Shown here: positions 55,049 to 64,000 of the stretch, piece after piece
How the letters are laid out: each line of letters opens with the position of its first letter
Numbering within the stretch: the stretch's first letter is position 1
Origin: Bacillus sp. SD088
Lineage (GTDB): Bacteria > Bacillota > Bacilli > Bacillales > Bacillaceae_C
NCBI RefSeq assembly: GCF_017355205.1
Contig: NZ_JADIJK010000014.1
Span: 1 to 64,000 of the forward strand
Length of the DNA: 64,000 nucleotides
Direction of reading: 5' to 3'
Program-made: the position numbers and the translations under genes
The notes under the pieces: generated by a model
Told to the model about the DNA's origin: nothing
Seen by the model: the letters and a program-made list of their open reading frames with translations, nothing else
Database searches by the model: none

Positions 55049-56214
55049 TCCGAAGCTTCCTTCCTTTTATCTGTTATATGTTTTTTCTTTAAAGCATTAT
55101 GCTCTTCCAATGTTTTTGCGAAGTAGACATCACCTGTCCCATACTCTGCTAGGAAGTAAAGATAATCGGTATCAGCAGGATTCAAAACAGCTTCGATCGA
55201 CTCCTTACCAGCATTTGCGATGGGGCCTGGTGTTAATCCTTTATGCACATACGTATTATAAGGAGAATCTACTTGCAGATCTTCATACATTGTCCTTACT
55301 TGATGTTCCCCTAAGGCATAAGCAATCGTTGGATCTGTTTGTAAAGGCATATCTTCCTCTATACGATTCACAAAGACGCTTGCAATCTTTTGGCGATCGG
55401 CTTTAGCTGTTGCTTCTTTTTCAATTAAAGAAGCCATCGTCAACAATTCATGAACACTCATTTTTTTCTCAGAAAGCGCCTCGGTATAGTTCGCTAACAC
55501 AATTTGCGTTTGCTTTATCATTGGATCGATAATCGCATCTAATGATGGCTTTTCCTCATAAAAAGAATATGTTGCAGGATAAAGGTATCCTTCAAATGGA
55601 TGCTTAATTGCATCAGCTTTCATATCATCTGTAATAATTTCCGGATATTTTTCCGCAAATTCATCCACTGTTTTAGGATCGTCTAATTTTTCCATAATCT
55701 CCTTTGCTGAATAATCCGTTTGTTTAGCCATTACTTCTGCAATTTGCTCTAGTTGAAATCCTTCAGGCACAGTGATCTTAAATACTTCTTTGCTGACTAA
55801 TTTCCCCGTTTGCAGTGCATCCGTAATTTCCGCTAATGTCATAGAAGGAGAAAATTTGTAATTTCCCGCTTGGAATCCAGAAATGTTATTAAATTTTACA
55901 TAATATTTGAAAATCGTTCCATTTTTAATAATTTTCTTTTCTTCTAATAATTGTCCAATCGAGCTTGTGGAGGATCCAATAGGAACTTCAACCTCTTTTT
56001 GCTTTTGATTATCAGGATCAAGTGGTTTCAATGATGATTCAATATATATATATCCCCCCAAGAAAACTCCCCCCGCAGCCAATACTAAAATCAGGGCGAT
56101 AATGGCTACAATTCTTCTAATGATTCTCGCCTCATTTCCTCTCTCAATCAAATTATTTTTAATGATCGTCTTTTTGGATAATTTATTGTTTTTCTCGCGA
56201 CTTTTACCCGCCAC
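55045..56214 (-). CDS. mltG: Endolytic murein transglycosylase MltG (YceG-like)
   Basis: A protein of about 389 residues with a cytoplasmic basic N-terminus, one membrane helix (IVAIIALILVLAAGGVFLGGYIYI, about residues 36-58) and an extracellular LysM-like and YceG domain. The catalytic-site sequence is ASLIEKEATAKADR with the catalytic glutamate (about residue 265), followed by LQTDPTIAYALG and YNTYVHKGLTPGPIANAG. It cuts nascent glycan strands and sets their length. I chose the GTG at 56214, 7 bases after GGGGG. Confidence 0.95.
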   Translation of the reverse strand: MAGKSREKNNKLSKKTIIKNNLIERGNEARIIRRIVAIIALILVLAAGGVFLGGYIYIESSLKPLDPDNQKQKEVEVPIGSSTSSIGQLLEEKKIIKNGTIFKYYVKFNNISGFQAGNYKFSPSMTLAEITDALQTGKLVSKEVFKITVPEGFQLEQIAEVMAKQTDYSAKEIMEKLDDPKTVDEFAEKYPEIITDDMKADAIKHPFEGYLYPATYSFYEEKPSLDAIIDPMIKQTQIVLANYTEALSEKKMSVHELLTMASLIEKEATAKADRQKIASVFVNRIEEDMPLQTDPTIAYALGEHQVRTMYEDLQVDSPYNTYVHKGLTPGPIANAGKESIEAVLNPADTDYLYFLAEYGTGDVYFAKTLEEHNALKKKHITDKRKEASE

Positions 56215-56364
56215 GTACAATCCCCCTTATGAAGCAAAAAAGCTACTCTATATTTTTTCCTGTTCATTATACTATAAAAAATGTCTAATTTACTCGTAAA
56301 ATGAAATATAACATTAAAAACTGAAGTGAAAAAGGGGAGGTACTGTCCGTTCATGCGGAATAAA

Positions 56365-56405
56365 AGAGATGGACCTAGCTTTTATTATGAGCTAGGTCCA
56401 TCTCT
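56365..56405. terminator. Terminator after yrzB
   Basis: AGAGATGGACCTAGCT and AGCTAGGTCCATCTCT form a perfect 16-bp stem with a short loop. T-rich sequence follows on both sides (TTTTATT on the minus strand). It separates yrzL-yrrK-yrzB from mltG. Confidence 0.9.
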
Positions 56406-56430
56406 TTCATTATTCGGAAGATTGTTCCTG

Positions 56431-56715
56431 CTATTCCTCTTCTTCAGCCAGAAAAGTATTTAGCATTTCTTCAATCATATCCCATTCTTCTTCTGTTTCA
56501 ATGGGTTGCAGATTTCCCCCATCACTCTCATTATTTTGATTGTAAGCAGACGCATGAATTTCGATATCTTCCTGCTCATCTTCTTCCGCTCCTGCTGGGA
56601 AGTATAATACGTACGATTTATTAAATTCTTCTGAATCAAAGGTGAATAAAATTTCATGTAACTGTTCATTTCCCTCTTCATCTACAACTGTAATAAATTT
56701 ATCACCGTTTTCCAT
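56431..56715 (-). CDS. yrzB: DUF1292-family protein YrzB
   Basis: A 94-residue, very acidic cytoplasmic protein. The start [30 protein letters not shown] and the middle SYVLYFPAG are typical of DUF1292 (UPF0473). Function unknown. It follows yrrK by 12 bp and is last in the yrzL-yrrK-yrzB unit, a trio kept together in Firmicutes. A perfect terminator lies just downstream. Confidence 0.94.
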   Translation of the reverse strand: MENGDKFITVVDEEGNEQLHEILFTFDSEEFNKSYVLYFPAGAEEDEQEDIEIHASAYNQNNESDGGNLQPIETEEEWDMIEEMLNTFLAEEEE

Positions 56716-56727
56716 ATCTTCACCTCA

Positions 56728-57144
56728 TTATTGTTGGCTATCTAAATAGCCCTGTAAAATCATGCTAGCGGCCATTTTATCGATAACCTTTTTTCTTTTC
56801 TTTCGACTTACATCTGCTTCAAGTAATACGCGTTCAGCTGCCATTGTACTTAAACGCTCATCCCATAATAAAACTGGTAACTGAAATTGCGTCTCCAATT
56901 TTTCGGCATAGGATTTGGAAGCTTCTCCTCTTGGACCAACCGTATTATTCATATTTTTCGGGAAACCAACGACAATTTTTTCTACGTTGTATTCGTCAAT
57001 GACCTGCTTGACTCGATTAAAGCCAAAATTATTTTTCTCTTCATCAATTGGGATGGTCTCTACCCCCTGGGCAGTCCACCCCATTTCATCACTGATTGCT
57101 ACACCAACTGTCTTGGACCCTACATCTAAACCCATGATTCGCAT
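56728..57144 (-). CDS. yrrK: Putative pre-16S rRNA nuclease YqgF/RuvX family
   Basis: A 138-residue RNase H-like fold protein. The N-terminal [19 protein letters not shown] carries the first catalytic aspartate; [18 protein letters not shown] and [18 protein letters not shown] complete the family motifs. Members act in 5' processing of 16S rRNA. The ATG follows GAGAGG. It sits between yrzL and yrzB, with a 3-bp gap to yrzL. Confidence 0.95.
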   Translation of the reverse strand: MRIMGLDVGSKTVGVAISDEMGWTAQGVETIPIDEEKNNFGFNRVKQVIDEYNVEKIVVGFPKNMNNTVGPRGEASKSYAEKLETQFQLPVLLWDERLSTMAAERVLLEADVSRKKRKKVIDKMAASMILQGYLDSQQ

Positions 57145-57147
57145 ATA

Positions 57148-57414
57148 TTATTCCTCTCGATGCTGCTTTAAATACGATTTAACTAGCTCTTCAATGATTT
57201 CATCTCTTTCTAGCTTTCGCATCATATTCCGTGCATCCTGATGACGTGGAATATAGGCTGGATCCCCGGAAAGTAGGTAACCAACGATTTGGTTAATCGG
57301 GTGATATCCCTTTTCTTGAAGAGCTCCATATACCTGTAATAAAACCTCTTTTACTTCCCGCTCCATCGGATCCTCATGAAAATCAAATCGCATTGTTTTA
57401 TCAAAAGAGCTCAA
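57148..57414 (-). CDS. yrzL: IreB-family regulatory phosphoprotein YrzL
   Basis: An 88-residue protein of the UPF0297/IreB family. Conserved segments include [39 protein letters not shown] (split at GY and HP) and [20 protein letters not shown]. In Enterococcus IreB is a substrate of the Ser/Thr kinase IreK and influences cell-wall stress responses; the Bacillus role is not settled. Start TTG after GAGGTG. A family B repeat lies upstream, between it and alaS. Confidence 0.95.
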   Translation of the reverse strand: MSSFDKTMRFDFHEDPMEREVKEVLLQVYGALQEKGYHPINQIVGYLLSGDPAYIPRHQDARNMMRKLERDEIIEELVKSYLKQHREE

Positions 57415-57452
57415 TATATAACACCTCTCTTAAGACATACCATAAAAGTGAT

Positions 57453-57528
57453 GTTCAAAAAGGAGCAAGTCGGCTTCGACACTGACATCCAACCATCTGC
57501 CGACATATTTTCACCGAACTTTTTGAAC
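57453..57528. repeat. Dispersed repeat, family B copy 4 (short)
   Basis: A 76-bp element: GTTCAAAAAGGAGC at the left, CGAACTTTTTGAAC at the right. It keeps the family ends but lacks the long interior seen in copies 1 and 2. Confidence 0.8.
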
Positions 57529-57592
57529 ATCCTCTTAAAGATATGCCCAATTGTTAAACATTACCTTTATTGTACATGATTTCGACTTGGAA

Positions 57593-60217
57593 TCAAACGG
57601 ATTTCACCCAATCCTTGACATAGTTTAACGCTTCTTCCAATTTTTCGGGGTTTTTCCCTCCAGCCTGAGCCATATCTGGACGACCGCCGCCACCGCCGCC
57701 GCAAATAGCTGCAACTTCCTTTACTAATTTCCCGGCATGATACTTTTCAGTTAAATCCTTTGTAACTGCGGCAATAATATTCACTTTTCCGTTATGACTT
57801 GAAGCCAAAACAATGATACCTGAAGATATTTTTTGTTTTAAATCGTCAACTGTTGTTCTTAATGTATTCATATCCGTTGAATGAACCTGACTCACTAGAA
57901 CCTTAACGCCTTGAATCATTTCGACTTGATCAAGTATTTCCCCTGCTTCTTGATTCGCCATTTTGGCTGATAAAGATTCATTTTCACGGTGAACTTCTTT
58001 TAATTCATTTAACAGGGATTCCACTCTCTGAACGAGATTTGTTGGTTTTGTTTTCAGACGATCTGCTAGCGTACCAAGCTTCTTTAATTCGCTATTGACG
58101 AGTTCATAGGCAGCCTGACCCGTTACAGCCTCAATTCTTCGTGTTCCAGCACCAATTCCACTCTCAGAGAGAATTTTGAAGAAGCCAATGGAAGCACTGT
58201 TTCTGACATGACATCCACCACATAATTCTAGACTATAATCACTAATAGAGACAACGCGAACCACTTCACCATATTTCTCACCAAATAAAGCCATGGCCCC
58301 TTTCTCTTTCGCTTGGTCAATCGGCATCGTTTCAGTCACGACAGGTAATGATTCCCAAATCTTCTCATTCACAATATGTTCAATTTCTGCTAATTCATCT
58401 GGCTTTACTTGCCCGAAATGAGAAAAGTCAAAACGAAGCCGATCGGGACCAACATAAGATCCAGCCTGGTTTACATGTTGTCCAAGTACATCTTTTAAAG
58501 CTTGATGCAGTAAATGAGTAACCGTATGATTTTTTTCAGTATGACGACGTTTCGTTTCGTCTACTTGAGCATATACTGCCATACCTTCCTTCAATACTCC
58601 TGCCTCTACCTTTGCTTTATGGAGATTTTGCCCATTTGGCGCCTTCTGAACTTCTGTTACTTGTACGAGTAAATCCCCGCTGGTTAACTGCCCATGATCC
58701 GCAACTTGACCACCGCTTTCCGCATAAAAAGGTGTCTTTTCAAGGATAAACTCCACTTCATCTCCCGTAGCTGCAGATACGACTAGCTTTCCATCCTTTA
58801 CAATCGCTTGGACTTTCGTTTCCACGCTTAACTGTCCGTAGCCGATAAATTCACTCTCCACGTTGATATCACCTAGTACGCCCCCTTGAATATGCATTGA
58901 TGCTGAATCTTCACGTGCAGATCTTGCCCTTTCCCTCTGCTGCTCCATTGCCTTTTCAAAACCAGAGTGATCAATGCCCATTTGTTCTTCCTCAGCATAC
59001 TCTTCCGTTAATTCTACAGGAAAACCATACGTATCATACAGCTTGAATACGTCGGCCCCTTCAAGCACCGTCTTGCCTTCCTTCTTAGCCTGTCGGATCA
59101 TCACAGATAAAATCTCTAATCCGTCATGCAATGTCTCATGAAAACGATCCTCTTCATTCTTCATCACTTTTTGAATAAAATCCGTTTTCTCCATAACATT
59201 CGGATAATAATCCTTCATAATGTCTGCAACAGTCGGGACTAATTGATACATAAACGGTTTTTCAATTTGAATTTGTTTAGCATATCGTACAGCCCTTCTC
59301 AATAAACGACGCAATACATAACCACGGCCTTCATTGGAAGGTAAAGCCCCATCGGCAATCGCAAAGCTTACTGTACGAATATGATCCGCAATGACTTTAA
59401 AGGCTGTTCCTGTTGCTGCCTCATAGGTTTGACCAGAAATTTTCTCTGTTGCACGAATAATCGGCAAAAATAGGTCTGTGTCAAAGTTGGTTGGGGCATT
59501 TTGAATAACAGAGGTCATTCTTTCCAAGCCCATCCCTGTATCAATGTTTTTCTTTGGTAAAGGCGTATATGTTCCATCAGGATTATGATTAAATTGAGAA
59601 AAAACTAAATTCCAAATCTCTAAATAACGTTCATTTTCTCCTCCTGGATAAAGTTCGGGATCATTTGGATCATCGCCATACTCAGGACCTCGATCATAGA
59701 AAATCTCCGTATTGGGACCGCTTGGGCCTTCTCCAATATCCCAAAAATTTTCCTCTAAGCGAATAATTCGCTCTTCCGGTAAACCAATTTTCTCATGCCA
59801 AAGGGCAAAAGCCTTATCATCCTCAGGATGGATTGTCACTGATAATTTTTCTTCCTCGAAACCAATCCATTTCGGATCTGTTAGGAATTCCCATGCCCAT
59901 TCAATCGCTTCTTCTTTAAAATAATCACCGATCGAGAAATTACCCAGCATTTCAAAAAAAGTGTGATGTCTTGCAGTTTTCCCTACATTCTCAATATCGT
60001 TTGTGCGAATTGATTTTTGTGCATTGACAATACGAGGATTCTCAGGCTTTACCCGTCCATCAAAATATTTCTTTAAAGTGGCAACCCCGCTGTTAATCCA
60101 CAGTAATGTTGGATCATCTTGAGGAATTAAGGATGCGCTCGGTTCGACTTTATGACCTTTTTCCTGAAAAAAATCCAAATACATTTGTCTAATTTCTGCA
60201 CCAGTTAATTGTTTCAT
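57593..60217 (-). CDS. alaS: Alanyl-tRNA synthetase
   Basis: A 874-residue class IIc synthetase. Order: the catalytic domain (motif 1 region with [36 protein letters not shown], motif 3 [17 protein letters not shown]), the tRNA-binding helical region, the editing domain with zinc-site HxxxH ([13 protein letters not shown]) and CGGCHVRN, and the C-Ala domain ending [17 protein letters not shown] chose the ATG at 60217, after AAGGAG, to match the family start; the frame opens at a GTG three codons earlier. It is regulated by the T-box upstream. Confidence 0.99.
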   Translation of the reverse strand: MKQLTGAEIRQMYLDFFQEKGHKVEPSASLIPQDDPTLLWINSGVATLKKYFDGRVKPENPRIVNAQKSIRTNDIENVGKTARHHTFFEMLGNFSIGDYFKEEAIEWAWEFLTDPKWIGFEEEKLSVTIHPEDDKAFALWHEKIGLPEERIIRLEENFWDIGEGPSGPNTEIFYDRGPEYGDDPNDPELYPGGENERYLEIWNLVFSQFNHNPDGTYTPLPKKNIDTGMGLERMTSVIQNAPTNFDTDLFLPIIRATEKISGQTYEAATGTAFKVIADHIRTVSFAIADGALPSNEGRGYVLRRLLRRAVRYAKQIQIEKPFMYQLVPTVADIMKDYYPNVMEKTDFIQKVMKNEEDRFHETLHDGLEILSVMIRQAKKEGKTVLEGADVFKLYDTYGFPVELTEEYAEEEQMGIDHSGFEKAMEQQRERARSAREDSASMHIQGGVLGDINVESEFIGYGQLSVETKVQAIVKDGKLVVSAATGDEVEFILEKTPFYAESGGQVADHGQLTSGDLLVQVTEVQKAPNGQNLHKAKVEAGVLKEGMAVYAQVDETKRRHTEKNHTVTHLLHQALKDVLGQHVNQAGSYVGPDRLRFDFSHFGQVKPDELAEIEHIVNEKIWESLPVVTETMPIDQAKEKGAMALFGEKYGEVVRVVSISDYSLELCGGCHVRNSASIGFFKILSESGIGAGTRRIEAVTGQAAYELVNSELKKLGTLADRLKTKPTNLVQRVESLLNELKEVHRENESLSAKMANQEAGEILDQVEMIQGVKVLVSQVHSTDMNTLRTTVDDLKQKISSGIIVLASSHNGKVNIIAAVTKDLTEKYHAGKLVKEVAAICGGGGGGRPDMAQAGGKNPEKLEEALNYVKDWVKSV

Positions 60218-60241
60218 CTCTTTCACTCCTTAAAAAAATAT

Positions 60242-60490
60242 AAAAAAGCCCCGTCCCTATACAGGGGCGAAGCTATTATTCACGGTACCACCCTGATGAG
60301 TCACATAATAAAACCAATGACCCACTCAGTGCTTTAACGCAGCAAACGGCAGGGATTAGCTGCTCTCAGGATTGGCGTGTTGTTAATGCTCCGAATAGAA
60401 TTTCTTTCAGCCTTGGAAATTCCTCTCTAGTATCCGCCCTTTTTTAACAACTAGATCCTTCATCAAGTTCCATTTATTAACTTAATCCAT
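60242..60490 (-). promoter_or_regulatory. Alanine T-box riboswitch of alaS
   Basis: On the minus strand the T-box core AGGGTGGTACCGTG (about 60280-60293) precedes a terminator made of GCCCC / GGGGC with a run of T at 60242-60272. Upstream is a long structured leader. A specifier within TTTGCTGCGTTAAAGC could be GCT or GCG; both are alanine codons. The downstream gene and the T-box sequence agree. Confidence 0.92.
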
Positions 60491-60496
60491 AATCGC

Positions 60497-60525
60497 ATTA
60501 TAGAAAGAGAAGCATGATTTGTCAA
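60497..60525 (-). promoter_or_regulatory. Consensus sigma-A promoter of alaS
   Basis: TTGACA (60520-60525) and TATAAT (60497-60502) are perfect boxes with a 17-bp spacer, directly upstream of the T-box leader. Confidence 0.93.
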
Positions 60526-60526
60526 T

Positions 60527-61597
60527 CTATGACTGTCTAGTTTTTATTAAATAGTCCCTAGAATGAACAATCGCGATCTTTATTACAGCCAAAATTGGGA
60601 TGGATAATATCATTCCTATTACTCCAAAGACCTCCCCTCCAACAACTAAGGCTGCCATAATAAATAGCGGATGCATATGAAGGGATTTCCCAACGATAAA
60701 TGGTGATAAAACATTCGCTTCTAAAAATTGAATAATAAGCATCGCAATCGTGGTAATAATCGCTAATTTGGGTGAAGTTAATAAAGCGATCGCCACTGTG
60801 GGAACTAAGCCAATAATAGATCCAAAATAAGGAATAATATTCGTAACGCCAATAAAAATTCCTAACATAATTGGATAATTTACTTTTAAAATGACCAAGG
60901 TAATAGCCGACAAGATAGTGACTAAAGCACACACTAAAATTTGACCGCGAATATATCCACCCAATGATTCATTTACCGCCTCGAGAAATTTCTGTCCATT
61001 TCCACGCCATTTTTTTGGCGCTATGTACCACGCGGCTCTTTTTAATAACGAAATGTCTTTGAGCATATAAAAGGAAATAAACGGAATGACCGCAATGATC
61101 ACAAGATGGTCGATTAACTTAACAAGAGAATTAATGCTTTTTTCAATCCAATGATTGAACCAATTTTCTAGCGCGTCAATCTTATCATCAATTTGATCTT
61201 GAATGCCGTCGGGAAAATGAGATGTTGATACTTCTAGATGATGAATCCAATCTCGGTATTGTCCGATAAAAATCGGGAGCTGGTCTGAAAAATCTCGAAG
61301 TTGACGAATAAACATCGGAATTCCAGCATAAAGTCCATAACCCATTCCTACAAAAAAGACCACATAAATAACCGTAATTGCTAATGTTCTATTGATACCG
61401 AACTTCTCTAAACGAATAACAATGGGATGCAGAAGATAAGCGATAAATCCGCTTAATAAAAAAGGCATCACTCCAATCATTATCGCTCTTAATAGAGGTA
61501 TCCATACTGGTTTGATCAGTAGGAAGCAATAAAGAGTTAGAAAAATGAGTAATGCGATACTAAGTTTTATAATAAATTGGAGATGACGCTCTTTCAA
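60527..61597 (-). CDS. yrrI: AI-2E family transporter YrrI
   Basis: A 356-residue integral membrane protein of the AI-2E (PerM/TqsA-like) family with about eight helices. Family features include PVIPFISFYMLKD-like (here VIAVIPFISFYMLKD), GYIRGQILVCALV and GVTNIIPYFGSIIG with the conserved proline. Some relatives export AI-2 or act as Na/H antiporters; the substrate here is unknown. Start TTG after GGAGGGAG. Its stop lies at the alaS promoter. A family C repeat with terminator potential separates it from yrzR. Confidence 0.93.
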   Translation of the reverse strand: MKERHLQFIIKLSIALLIFLTLYCFLLIKPVWIPLLRAIMIGVMPFLLSGFIAYLLHPIVIRLEKFGINRTLAITVIYVVFFVGMGYGLYAGIPMFIRQLRDFSDQLPIFIGQYRDWIHHLEVSTSHFPDGIQDQIDDKIDALENWFNHWIEKSINSLVKLIDHLVIIAVIPFISFYMLKDISLLKRAAWYIAPKKWRGNGQKFLEAVNESLGGYIRGQILVCALVTILSAITLVILKVNYPIMLGIFIGVTNIIPYFGSIIGLVPTVAIALLTSPKLAIITTIAMLIIQFLEANVLSPFIVGKSLHMHPLFIMAALVVGGEVFGVIGMILSIPILAVIKIAIVHSRDYLIKTRQS

Positions 61598-61656
61598 AGG
61601 TTCTCCCTCCTCGCTGTTAGTTTCTCATGCGAAGGGAGAATTTATGTAAAAAAAAA

Positions 61657-61842
61657 GAGGCTGGGACAAAAGTGTTTTCACCCAAAAAAACCGAACTAGT
61701 ATAATGCATATCCTCCGCTCCGGAAATATACTTCGCTTTCCGCGGGCGGCTGGTGAGCTTCCTCAGGCTTACAGGATGTAGGCCAGGAAGGCATTGCGCC
61801 AGGACGGTTTTAGAGCTTAACTTTTTAGTTTTGTCCAGCCTC
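61657..61842 (-). repeat. Family C repeat with terminator ends
   Basis: The ends GAGGCTGGGACAAAAG and TTTTGTCCAGCCTC are inverted. Inside are CCGCTCCGGAAATATACTTC, GCTTTCCGCGGGCGGCTGG and TTACAGGATGTAGGCCAG. Read on the minus strand, the closing stem is followed by nine T residues, so it also works as a terminator after yrzR. Confidence 0.85.
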
Positions 61843-61849
61843 TTGCTAA

Positions 61850-62041
61850 TTAACTAAGCTTGCGGAGTTGCTCATCAAATAAATCATCCAATGAACTTAG
61901 GCTTCCATCCTCTTCGACTTGATGAGTATGGATTGTTTCCTTCCCAATGGATAATTCAATAAAGCAATTCCAACAATAATATTGATTGACGCCGATCTTA
62001 CCGAGATCCTTACTTTGGCAATTCGGACATTTCATCATCAT
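61850..62041 (-). CDS. yrzR: Small zinc-finger protein YrzR
   Basis: A protein of about 63 residues with a four-cysteine zinc ribbon (KCPNCQSKDLGKIGVNQYYC, then WNC) and an acidic, helical tail (SLSSLDDLFDEQLRKLS). It resembles B. subtilis YrzR. Function unknown; perhaps nucleic-acid or protein binding. Three consecutive ATG codons (62041, 62038, 62035) follow GAGGTGG, so the exact start is open. It overlaps the yrrD end by about 32 bp. Confidence 0.85.
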   Translation of the reverse strand: MMMKCPNCQSKDLGKIGVNQYYCWNCFIELSIGKETIHTHQVEEDGSLSSLDDLFDEQLRKLS

Positions 62042-62525
62042 GACCACCTCGTAACTTATTCACTGACATTACGAGTGTCTCTTTTCTAATCTGGGGTGGA
62101 AGTGAAGTCCGAATGATTCGTTTTCCTTTGGTGATATCAGAAAAGAAACCATCTGTCAGCTCATACCCTACGATGGTGCCCATCTCTTCTAAAAAATATA
62201 CATCATCTAATAAACCTAAGGTTTCTCCTTCTTGAGAAATGGTCTTAATTTTGGTTAGAGGCTGATCATGTGTCATGGTATATGTCCGCTCATCTTTGCT
62301 ATAGGATCTAAGTTTGTCGTCAGAGCGAAGCGTGATCCCGCTCTCTTCCCAAGCAGTTACTTCTTCCATTGGCAAAATAAATTTCTTCCCCATTAACCCT
62401 TTTTTCTGTAATAATAAATGAGTTACACGGCCATTCTCTTCAATACAAATATCACAAACTGAGCCGAAAAGCTCACCTTGATGATCATATATAGGCGTGT
62501 CCTTTAAGAGGGAAAAGGTCCGCAA
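62010..62525 (-). CDS. yrrD: PRC-barrel domain protein YrrD
   Basis: A 171-residue cytoplasmic protein with two PRC-barrel-like halves. The first is MRTFSLLKDTPIYDHQGELF; the second is around ETLGLLDDVYFLEEMGTIVGYELTDGFF. Function unknown; the fold is used in RNA processing and photosynthetic proteins. Start TTG with AAGGAG 9 bases upstream. It follows recD2 by 26 bp and overlaps yrzR, suggesting one unit. Confidence 0.9.
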   Translation of the reverse strand: MRTFSLLKDTPIYDHQGELFGSVCDICIEENGRVTHLLLQKKGLMGKKFILPMEEVTAWEESGITLRSDDKLRSYSKDERTYTMTHDQPLTKIKTISQEGETLGLLDDVYFLEEMGTIVGYELTDGFFSDITKGKRIIRTSLPPQIRKETLVMSVNKLRGGHDDEMSELPK

Positions 62526-62551
62526 AAGAATCTACTCCTTTCCGAACATCT

Positions 62552-64000
62552 TTATTTTCCCTCGACCTCCATAAAATCATAAGGTGTAACATTTTCCATT
62601 CCAATCATCGGATCAATCATCATCCACGTCTCTTCCGATAATTCTTCGCCAACTTCTTTTTCCTCGTTCAATTGCAATGAACTCAATTTTTCGTAAAGAG
62701 ATGTTTTCCTTTGTTGATCATCTTCCCTTTGGATCCCGATTTGGAACGCTTGTTCTTCCCCACATAAAACTAAAGACTTTTTACTTCTGGTAAGCCCTGT
62801 ATATAATAGATTTCTTCTTAACATGCGATAATAACTACGCACGATTGGCATAATGACGATTGGAAATTCGCTTCCTTGAGATTTGTGTATGGAACAGCAA
62901 TAAGCCAGCGTAATTTGATTCAAATCTGTTCTTGTATAAGTGACTTCTGTTCCTTCAAAGGATGCAATCACCATATCCTGTTTTTCGGTCGTTTCCTTTG
63001 CCGTTAGAATTGAGATAATTTCGCCGATATCGCCATTAAAAACATTTTTTTCAGGCTGATTGACAAGTTGTAAAATCTTATCTCCAATTCGATATTTCGT
63101 TTCCCCAAATGAAAGTTCTTTTCTTTTTTGATCTTCATTTGGATTAAATATTTCTTGTAAGATTTGATTCATTGCATCAATTCCTGCAGGTCCTCGATAC
63201 ATCGGAGCTAACACTTGGACATCCATGGCGGTGTATCCCTTTTTTTTAGCACTTAAAACAATTCGTTTGATCACATCACTCATTTGATCTGTATGACATT
63301 TGATAAAAGAGCGGTCCTTTTGTGGTTCTAATAGATCAGTGGGGATTTCACCTTTTTTCACTTGATGTGCAAGCTCGATGATGGAAGAACCTTCTTTTTG
63401 CCGATAAATATCCGTTAATTGAACAACTGGAACCGCATGTGATTTTAATAAATCCTTTAATACTTGTCCTGGTCCAACAGAAGGTAATTGATCTTCATCA
63501 CCTACCAATACCACCTGAATTTGAGAAGGAAGTGCTTTAAATAATTGATGTGCTAGCCATGTATCAACCATCGACATTTCATCAACGATCAATAATTTAC
63601 CTTCTAATTCCCGCTCTCCATCAGAATCGAGATTCTCCTGTGCTGTCATTCCTAAGAGCCTATGAATGGTCATGGCCGGTAATTCCGTTGACTCTGACAT
63701 TCTTTTTGCTGCTCGACCTGTTGGTGCTGTTAACAGAATAGGAAACGGCTCTTCCTGTTTATAAGCTTTTGGGTCCAGCGAGCAGCCATGCAGCTCACCA
63801 TAAAGTTCGACAATCCCTTTAATAACGGTCGTTTTCCCAGTACCTGGCCCACCTGTTAAAATCATGATCGGGTTAGTCAAAGCCGTTTGTATAGCCTCTT
63901 TTTGTGACGGTGCGTATTGAACATTTAATCGTTCCTCCAATTTCCCTAATGCTAATAAAAACTCCGATTCAGGAAATTGATCAGCATATTCCGTCTGTTC
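62552..64000 (-). CDS. recD2: ATP-dependent DNA helicase RecD2 (partial, N-terminus outside window)
   Basis: The C-terminal 480 or so residues of a RecD2/YrrC superfamily 1 5'-3' helicase that acts in DNA repair and replication-fork maintenance. The frame is open to the right edge, so the first 300 or so residues lie outside. Motifs are Walker A GGPGTGKTT (near 63850), Walker B VDEMSMVD, motif III GDEDQLPSVGPGQVL, motif V/VI CSIHKSQGSEFP and LLYTGLTRSKKSL. The C-terminus extends past the helicase core with an acidic tail. Confidence 0.96.
   Translation of the reverse strand, partial: EQTEYADQFPESEFLLALGKLEERLNVQYAPSQKEAIQTALTNPIMILTGGPGTGKTTVIKGIVELYGELHGCSLDPKAYKQEEPFPILLTAPTGRAAKRMSESTELPAMTIHRLLGMTAQENLDSDGERELEGKLLIVDEMSMVDTWLAHQLFKALPSQIQVVLVGDEDQLPSVGPGQVLKDLLKSHAVPVVQLTDIYRQKEGSSIIELAHQVKKGEIPTDLLEPQKDRSFIKCHTDQMSDVIKRIVLSAKKKGYTAMDVQVLAPMYRGPAGIDAMNQILQEIFNPNEDQKRKELSFGETKYRIGDKILQLVNQPEKNVFNGDIGEIISILTAKETTEKQDMVIASFEGTEVTYTRTDLNQITLAYCCSIHKSQGSEFPIVIMPIVRSYYRMLRRNLLYTGLTRSKKSLVLCGEEQAFQIGIQREDDQQRKTSLYEKLSSLQLNEEKEVGEELSEETWMMIDPMIGMENVTPYDFMEVEGK

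Overview
The window is a chromosomal segment of a low-GC, endospore-forming Bacillaceae bacterium (Bacillus sensu lato). The evidence is the gene content and order, which match the yqf/yqe/com/yrr region of Bacillus subtilis almost gene for gene, strong Shine-Dalgarno sequences with many TTG/GTG starts, sporulation genes (yqfC, yqfD, gpr, sda, sigK), the competence comE locus and a CIRCE-controlled dnaK operon. Almost everything is read from the minus strand. The species cannot be named from the sequence. No tRNA, rRNA, CRISPR array, prophage or intact insertion sequence was seen.

Layout, left to right. 1-6.1 kb: glyQS under a glycine T-box, then recO, yqzL, era and cdd. 6.1-15.8 kb: dgkA, ybeY, pgpH, phoH, yqfD, yqfC, a membrane-anchored protein of unknown role, floA, nfeD, yqeY and rpsU, with rpsU driven by a near-consensus promoter. 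15.8-17.3 kb: a decayed island with a dispersed repeat, a frameshifted small membrane-protein gene and a fragment of an IS1182-like transposase. 17.3-18.9 kb: yqeW (Na/Pi cotransporter family) and deoC, convergent. 19-27.3 kb: the heat-shock operon hrcA-grpE-dnaK-dnaJ-prmA-rsmE-mtaB, with promoter and CIRCE in front of hrcA. 27.3-34.3 kb: hemW, lepA, yqxA, gpr, rpsT and holA. The spoIIP gene that sits between gpr and yqxA in B. subtilis is absent. 34.8-39.7 kb: yqzM and the competence genes comEC, comEB, comEA and comER. 39.8-45.1 kb: yqeM, rsfS, yqeK, nadD, yhbY, aroE, yqeH and yqeG (ribosome assembly, NAD and shikimate functions). 45.1-50 kb: a DnaA-box cluster next to sda, then psd and pssA (phosphatidylethanolamine synthesis), pepF, and an uninterrupted sigK. 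50.4-57.4 kb: mtnN, yrrS, pbpI, greA, trmR, mltG, yrzB, yrrK and yrzL. 57.6-64 kb: alaS under an alanine T-box, yrrI, yrzR, yrrD, and the 3' part of recD2, which runs off the right edge.

The coding content is conserved housekeeping. The unusual part lies between the genes: at least three families of dispersed, hairpin-forming repeats (called A, B and C here), plus mosaic copies that share modules, occupy most of the longer intergenic gaps. Some copies lie in leaders (glyQS), inside operons (dnaK-dnaJ) or at gene ends, where they supply stop codons (pepF, yqeK), and one doubles as a terminator (after yrzR). No convincing new multi-gene system was found. The best leads are the repeat biology, a run of four hairpins after yqeY, a hairpin that can hide the yqfC ribosome binding site, and the missing spoIIP.
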